Shown: positions 9,307 to 13,915 of the stretch, one piece after another | Layout: the number at the start of each line of letters is the position of its first letter | Position numbering within the stretch: position 1 is the stretch's first letter | From: Cokeromyces recurvatus | Lineage: Eukaryota > Mucoromycota > Mucoromycetes > Mucorales > Mucoraceae | Length of the DNA: 13,915 nucleotides | Assembly: GCF_025118155.1 (NCBI RefSeq) | Contig: NW_026251446.1 | Location: forward strand, 1-13,915 | Direction: 5' to 3' | Made by a program: the position numbers and the translations under genes | Notes under the pieces: model-generated | Told to the model about the DNA's origin: nothing | The model's database searches: none | The model's input: the letters and a program-made list of their open reading frames with translations, nothing else

Positions 9307-11006
9307 TTAAAGCTTAGCACCAGTAGGGAAGGCTTTCATAGCTTGACGAATACCAAGATCAGCCATAATTTCTTCTGAACCACCAAGAATGGAACCGAAT
9401 TATACGTTCTTTGGAAGGCTCAATCATACGACCCATACCTGTCTTTGTGATAGCACGACCTCCAAAGATTTGACAGCATCATCAGCAATATGATGAGAAA
9501 CACGTGTACAACGATACTTAATAAAGCAATGGACCTGCCAATTTAACAGACTGTTCCATATAAGACATATTACACATTTGATAATGATGTTTTCTAGCCA
9601 ATTTTCAACTGCTTCTAATCTGAGATCATAGAAGCCAGCTTGTTACGAATAACAGGCTGATCAATAAGACGTTACCAAACACTTACGTGATTAGCCCATT
9701 TAAAACAACCTCTACAACAGCACGAGAAGCTCCGATTACAGCACAACAAATATACCAACGTTCATGGTTAAAATTAACATGATACCTGAAGCCCTTTCCT
9801 TCCTTACCAAGAATATTCAGCAGGTACTTTAACATTATCAAAGGTAATATAAGATGTACCAGCTGAGGGAGAATAAGAAGTTTAATTGTTTTGTTTCAAT
9901 ATGATCATCACGTTCAACGAAAACATGGTAATCCTTTATCAGTAGATGCAGCTACTGTAAGTAATCAGAAAAGGTACCATTCGTAATCCACTTCTTGACA
10001 CCATTAATGATAAAATGTTTACCATCAGGGGTCGAGTGGCTGTTGTTCGAATACGAGCGACATCAGAACCTGCATAAGGTTCTGTAATAGCTAAACAAAT
10101 ACGTTTTTACCCAGTAAAACCTCTGGACTACTTTGCTTTTAAAGCAGGATTACCAAAGTAAAAATAGGTGGAAGACCAATACTATAACCTGATGAAATAC
10201 CATCCGCAAATCCAGGGTTCCAACCTGCTGTTTCCTCATGAGCAATCTTTCATGAAAGTAATCAAAATCTTCAGGTTTAATACCTCCAGGTAATTTAAGA
10301 CCTTTAAGCCAAGGTCCAGGACCAATTTGACTTGCCAATACACCTTCCTCACCTAATTTTGCATAAAGTTCCTTAGTAGGATATGCTCCCGAATCTTCAG
10401 ATAAAATTGCTTCTGGTTTAATTTCATCATAGATAGCACGAATAGCTTTACGAAAATTAGTATGGCTTTCACTATATCATTAAATAATAATAATAATCAA
10501 TACAGTCATTCATTCATATTTATGCAAGAAGAAAAAAAAAAGGAGAAATGGAAAAATAGGAGGAGTGAGGAGAAGATGTATAAATAATATTTACGTACTT
10601 GTAATAAGCGCTTTAAATCCCATCCAATAACTGGGCTCTGCATAAGGAACATTAGACAAGTCACCAGATTGACGAATTAAACCTGCGATTTTCATTTTCA
10701 ATCACACCAATTTTAAGACGTGGAGCATATTTAATTAAAACGTCTTGTCTATGAAGAGCATAAAAGTCCTCTGATCAAATAAATATAAGTATATCATATC
10801 ATTATAAATATATATATTTTTTATTTATTCGTTTATTTGTACCCGTCACATCTTTTCCGCCTAATTCAATCAATATTGACTACCACCAGGATGCAACTGA
10901 GCAAAAGTAGATACATTATAAACTGCACCATCAATAATGATCCAACAGTCATCTTCAGTATTATGTTTTGCTACTTCATTTCTTGAAAATATTTAATTTC
11001 AGGCAT
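9307..11006 (-). CDS. Cytochrome b5 / acyl-CoA dehydrogenase fusion, probably peroxisomal (frame broken by indels)
   Basis: A flavoprotein predicted to oxidise acyl-CoA to trans-2-enoyl-CoA. Exons are 11006-10843, 10770-10599 and 10471-9307. The N-terminus (MPEIKYF) leads into a cytochrome b5 domain with [20 protein letters not shown], the heme motif HPGG, and the second heme His probably in FYALHRQD. The dehydrogenase part shows [19 protein letters not shown], the flavin/substrate motif [66 protein letters not shown] and [16 protein letters not shown]. The last residues are GAKL-stop; Ala-Lys-Leu is an accepted PTS1 variant. This fits fungal microbody beta-oxidation by a dehydrogenase. At least a dozen frameshifts occur (for example near 9403, 9470, 9521, 9585, 9820, 10245, 10690, 10870 and 10985), nearly all single missing bases with the motifs intact. 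A mis-sequenced functional gene is likelier than a pseudogene. It shares a divergent promoter with the G-patch gene. Confidence 0.85.
10472..10598 (-). other. Dehydrogenase intron 2
   Basis: A 127-bp intron: donor ACAA/GTACGTAAAT and acceptor ATGATATAG/TGAAAGCC. Splicing rebuilds an [14 protein letters not shown] junction typical of this protein family. Confidence 0.75.
10771..10842 (-). other. Dehydrogenase intron 1
   Basis: A 72-bp intron: donor GACGG/GTACAAAT and acceptor TTGATCAG/AGGAC. It splits the Glu codon of KDVTEDFYALH in phase 1, inside the cytochrome b5 domain. Confidence 0.75.
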
Positions 11007-11289
11007 TTTTTGTGCTAAGAGAGTGGGGAGTGAATAAAAGAAAAAAAAAAAAGGTGAGAAAGAATAATAATAATGTGGAGAAATATTTAAATAAAAAAAA
11101 AAAGAAAAAAAAATTGCATGTGAAAATAAAAAGTGTTACAATGATAATAAATTCTATATAATGACATACAACAATCAATCATCTGATAGGAATAATATAA
11201 AATGATTTGCTAAAAATAAAAAATGATATTTTCATTCACAGCAACCGCAACAAACATTCTTTTTTTTTTTTTTTTTTTTCGAAAAAATT
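11007..11289. promoter_or_regulatory. Bidirectional promoter between dehydrogenase and G-patch gene
   Basis: The 283 bp between the two divergent ATGs must serve both genes. It is A/T-rich and holds A runs on the dehydrogenase side (about 11040-11115). A T20 run at 11260-11279 ends only 10 bp before the G-patch start codon. Such a rigid tract can exclude nucleosomes. I see no specific regulator site. Confidence 0.55.
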
Positions 11290-11964
11290 ATGCCAGATTC
11301 ATCAACAAATCAAGTCCAAGATGATTTAAAGATAAAAGAAAAACCATTTATATCAAAATACGCCCGACCTATTGAATTTGTTGTTGAAAGTCAAAAAACA
11401 AACGAAAGAAATGAAAAAAGATTAAAAACATCGAACGGTGATGAAATAGCTTCATTTTATCGCAGCATTATATCATCCAGTATAATGAAGATCAATCTAA
11501 GAATAGACAAAACAATAAAGTAGAAAAAGAAACATGGTTCTGTAAAAGTTGTGAAATGAGTATACCAAAATCAGATTACAAAAGACACATTCAAGGAACA
11601 GCCCATTTAGTGAGTATAGTAGTTGTGCAAGTCAGCCCTTAGCACCCGATATTCTTACAATAAATGAACTGTTGGTTTTAGAATGCTTCAATCACAAGGT
11701 TGGAAGTATGAAAGAAGGATTAGGTGCAAATAGTCAAGGACGTCGTCATCCTATTGCAACTGTCTTGAAGCAAGATCGATTTGGTTTGGCATTGGACATC
11801 AAAATACAGGAAAAAAATTAATTACACATACATATAAAGAAATCGAGAAAAAAGCAATTGAGCGTCAACGTTTAGAAAGGAAAAATCAAAAAGAATCAGG
11901 GAAAGAAATTGCAAGGAAACTGAAGAAGAATCTAAAAGAAGAGTTGCCATTTTACATTATATAA
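11290..11964 (+). CDS. C2H2-type zinc finger / G-patch protein (GPANK1-like), frame broken by indels
   Basis: The ATG at 11290 opens a 77-codon frame (PFISKYARPIEFVVE...) that then shifts. Later frames carry a U1/matrin-like zinc finger, FCKSCEMSIPKSDYKRHIQG then TAH (C-x2-C-x11-H-x5-H, about 11542-11608), and a G-patch, MLQSQGWKY then GLGANSQGRRHPIATVLKQD then RFGLG-IGHQNTG (about 11683-11810). A charged Lys/Glu-rich helix ends in ELPFYII at the stop 11962-11964. The expected length is about 225 residues. The order finger then G-patch resembles the GPANK1 family, but I see no ankyrin repeats. G-patch proteins bind and activate DEAH-box RNA helicases, so a role in RNA processing is likely but inferred. 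Shifts lie near 11476, 11610, 11668, 11714 and 11786. Residues on each side are conserved, which suggests sequence error more than decay. Confidence 0.7.
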
Positions 11965-12375
11965 AGAATTAATAGCATAGAAGAGAGATGTCTACATGTA
12001 AAGATTATCATATAAATGTGTATTTACAAGTATTGCAAAGAGTTTGTCATCTATTATGAAGAAAAAAAAATGATTTTTTTTTTTATTTCATTATAAATGC
12101 TGTATATAGGTAAATTTATGACCCTTCATTATAATAATGTACATGTTCTTACGATGTTTTATTTTTTCAAAAGTGAAAGCAAATTTATGTTTATTATATG
12201 ATGATGAATAGACAATCCATTAATTACCATGTCAGAAACAAGAAGCAGTTTTAACCTTGTTTACAAGATTTATTGTTTTTTTTTTCTCTTTATGTAAGCA
12301 TCACCTGATACTACTAAACCTATTGTTTCTTACTTCCTTTTGGGTGTAAGTGCTTGTAATAATATAGAATGAAGT
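11965..12375. other. Convergent intergenic region
   Basis: This is shared 3' flank between the G-patch gene (plus) and the SCA7 gene (minus). It is AT-rich with A9 and T runs around 12061-12090 and T9 near 12275. I see no gene here. It should contain both polyadenylation regions. Confidence 0.5.
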
Positions 12376-13020
12376 TTATGATTTTCTTTTACGCTGAACG
12401 TAAAATGTTTTCCTTTGACTTAATGGATAAGGTTGAAATTGTTGAATAGCGATTCTAACGTGTTCTGTTTCTTCATCAGAATCTATTATGATTTCTTCCT
12501 TCTTATTATCAATAACAGTAGTTGCTACTTCTAATCAATATGTTCTCTATTCAATTTTATAAATATATCATATGTACCTGGTGTTTATTTCTTTTTGTGA
12601 TAAACTAAAATTAATTCATTTAAAGATTGACTTCTTCCTTCTACAGCTCTTTTTGCTCCCATCGAATGTATTTTACATGTTATTGATCTTCTACAAGGAA
12701 GATGATTAGTTGAAGTGATTACTCCACATTGTATATTTAAATCCAATGGCGCTTTTTATAATCATCAGTTATGTTTATACTAATATATACTATATATATA
12801 TACGTATATACCTTCTTTTTATCTTGAATTACTGTCTTGTGCTCATCGATAGATAATCATAGTTCTAAGTGTAATAATAATATATTGATAATACAACTTC
12901 ATATATATTATTACCGTCGTTAACTTTCTTCAACTGGTCTCTTTTTTTTGTATTCTTTTCTTTTATTAATATATTATCTTCTTCGTCTGATGATAAGGCC
13001 TTCTTCCTTAATATAGGCAT
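12376..13020 (-). CDS. SCA7-domain protein (Sgf73/ataxin-7-like SAGA subunit), small
   Basis: The central piece (about 12745-12595) is a clear SCA7 zinc-binding domain: CGVITSTNHLPC, then CRRSITCKIHSMGAKRAVEG (C-x10-C-x5-C-x2-H), then RSQSLNELILVYHKKK. In yeast Sgf73 this region helps tie the deubiquitinase module to SAGA, which removes ubiquitin from histone H2B. The start is the ATG at 13020-13018 (MPILRKKALSSDEEDNILI), with an acidic and then lysine-rich N-terminus. The last exon starts at 12530, encodes VATTVIDNKKEEIIIDSDEE and PYPLSQRKTFYVQRKRKS, and stops at 12378-12376. Candidate introns are a donor at 12914, a donor at 12811, and 12577-12531 (47 bp, good GT-AG). The exact middle exons are unsure, because one or more bases appear to be missing (for example near 12752 and 12590). 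The protein would be about 150-170 residues, far shorter than yeast Sgf73 (about 650). Confidence 0.7.
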
Positions 13021-13915
13021 ATATCGATACAACTTTGCCAAGAAAAAAAATATGTATATATAAAGTGTCGCACTTTGAAAAAAACAGAGTTGTATGGAAA
13101 GAGTATTGCACAATTTATAGAATAATAATAAAAAAAAAAAAGCCGCATATAAAAGATAGGCCAACAGCTTAAAGGCAGTCATTTGGCAACTTGGTTTCCA
13201 TCATTTGCAATTATTTGAGTAACACATTACCTTTTCAAGTATAGGTTGGATAGACTGTTGTAGATACCACCAACCTATTCGTGGTATCTCTACTATTAAA
13301 ATATTAGGGGAAAAAAGAAATAAATAATTATGAAAAACTACAAAAAGACTAGTAAAATCAACAAGACCGAACAGTAAGTTCTGAAAGTCGATTATGTTTA
13401 TTTATGATTTTAAATTATAAGCTCATTTATACAAAAGTGCCCCAAAATTTAGAGAGAAATTAAGAATGTATTGGTTACGATCGAATAATAATATTTAGTA
13501 TTGTTAATGAGTATACAAATTCTTTAAATTTAAGTTCATGAAATATCTTCTTTAATGTTATTTGCTCAGGCACTTTTTAATCTGGGATTAAATACAGTAG
13601 TGGCTCAATGAATTTAAATATTTCTTTTTCGTGGGTAAGAACGATTCTATAACAGCTCTTTATTTCTATTATTCCTGGATATAACAGTTATTAGCAATCT
13701 CTTGGTATAAATTGAGGCGCAGAATGTATTTGTGAGATCTCTAATTAGTAGAATTCTTGTAAATCTTCATTTTATAATCAACCCATCTGATTAAATCATA
13801 ATCTTATATATTCTTTATATAAATGCATCATTTGTATTGAGTTTAAATAAATATTTTTTGCAGTCATTACGATTAAACAGTTTTTATTTTTTATTATTTT
13901 TTTTATAAATTAAAA
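13021..13915. other. Gene-poor right end
   Basis: No gene is recognised. The upstream flank of the SCA7 gene (13021-13200) is AT-rich. An open extension of the SCA7 frame to 13182 is a hydrophobic Phe/Leu/Tyr run, typical of AT-rich noncoding DNA. From 13330 to the end I see only short broken frames, resembling the left end in base composition. A hairpin region at 13241-13293 is listed separately. Confidence 0.5.
13241..13293. repeat. Two overlapping inverted repeats
   Basis: Arm ATAGGTTGG (13241-13249) pairs perfectly with CCAACCTAT (13270-13278). GTAGATACCAC (13260-13270) pairs with GTGGTATCTCTAC (13281-13293) apart from a two-base bulge. The second arm of the first hairpin is the loop of the second, so only one can form at a time. 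The role is unknown. Confidence 0.5.

Noticed and set aside
12865..13182. Longer SCA7-gene start at 13182
   Set aside because: The extra 54 codons are Phe/Leu/Tyr-rich noise from AT-rich DNA. The ATG at 13020 begins a normal charged sequence. The frame's 3' end also runs through a likely intron.
1..13915. CRISPR arrays, bacterial operons or prophage genes
   Set aside because: No spaced direct repeats or ribosome-binding-site-led gene runs were seen. Introns and protein families are eukaryotic.

Overview
The window looks like nuclear DNA from an early-diverging fungus, most likely Mucoromycota. It is very AT-rich, it has short GT-AG introns (about 47 to 130 bp), and it carries many A or T homopolymers. 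Its recognisable genes are all fungal or eukaryotic: a Ste12-family DNA-binding domain, sterol C24-methyltransferase, a cytochrome b5/acyl-CoA dehydrogenase fusion, an SCA7 (Sgf73/ataxin-7) protein, a zinc finger/G-patch protein and an F-box protein. The phylum is inferred from protein character, not from any search.

Layout. 1-2940 is gene-poor and holds only a few coding-like scraps. 2941-3966 (minus) is an intact two-exon F-box gene with a cysteine-rich C-terminus. 5004-5897 (plus) encodes the Ste12 DNA-binding domain. The rest of that gene, including its C2H2 fingers, lies downstream (about 6148-6945) in a broken state. 7149-8473 (minus) is ERG6 in three exons with one homopolymer frameshift. 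9307-11006 (minus) is a three-exon acyl-CoA dehydrogenase with an N-terminal cytochrome b5 domain and a C-terminal Ala-Lys-Leu that fits a peroxisomal PTS1 signal. 11290-11964 (plus) is a zinc finger/G-patch gene. 12376-13020 (minus) is a small SCA7-domain gene. 13021-13915 has no recognisable gene.

The genes do not form one pathway. F-box/STE12 and dehydrogenase/G-patch are divergent pairs. STE12/ERG6 and G-patch/SCA7 are convergent pairs. ERG6 and the dehydrogenase are both lipid genes on the same strand, but their spacing suggests nothing more than neighbourhood.

Reading quality matters here. In 9.4-12.8 kb the reading frames are broken many times, almost always by an apparent single missing base, while conserved residues on both sides are kept. 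This looks more like uncorrected consensus error than gene death. The 3' half of STE12 is different: it also has substitutions at zinc-ligand positions, which suggests real decay or a truncated gene. I found no convincing new system, CRISPR array, tRNA, rRNA or intact mobile element.
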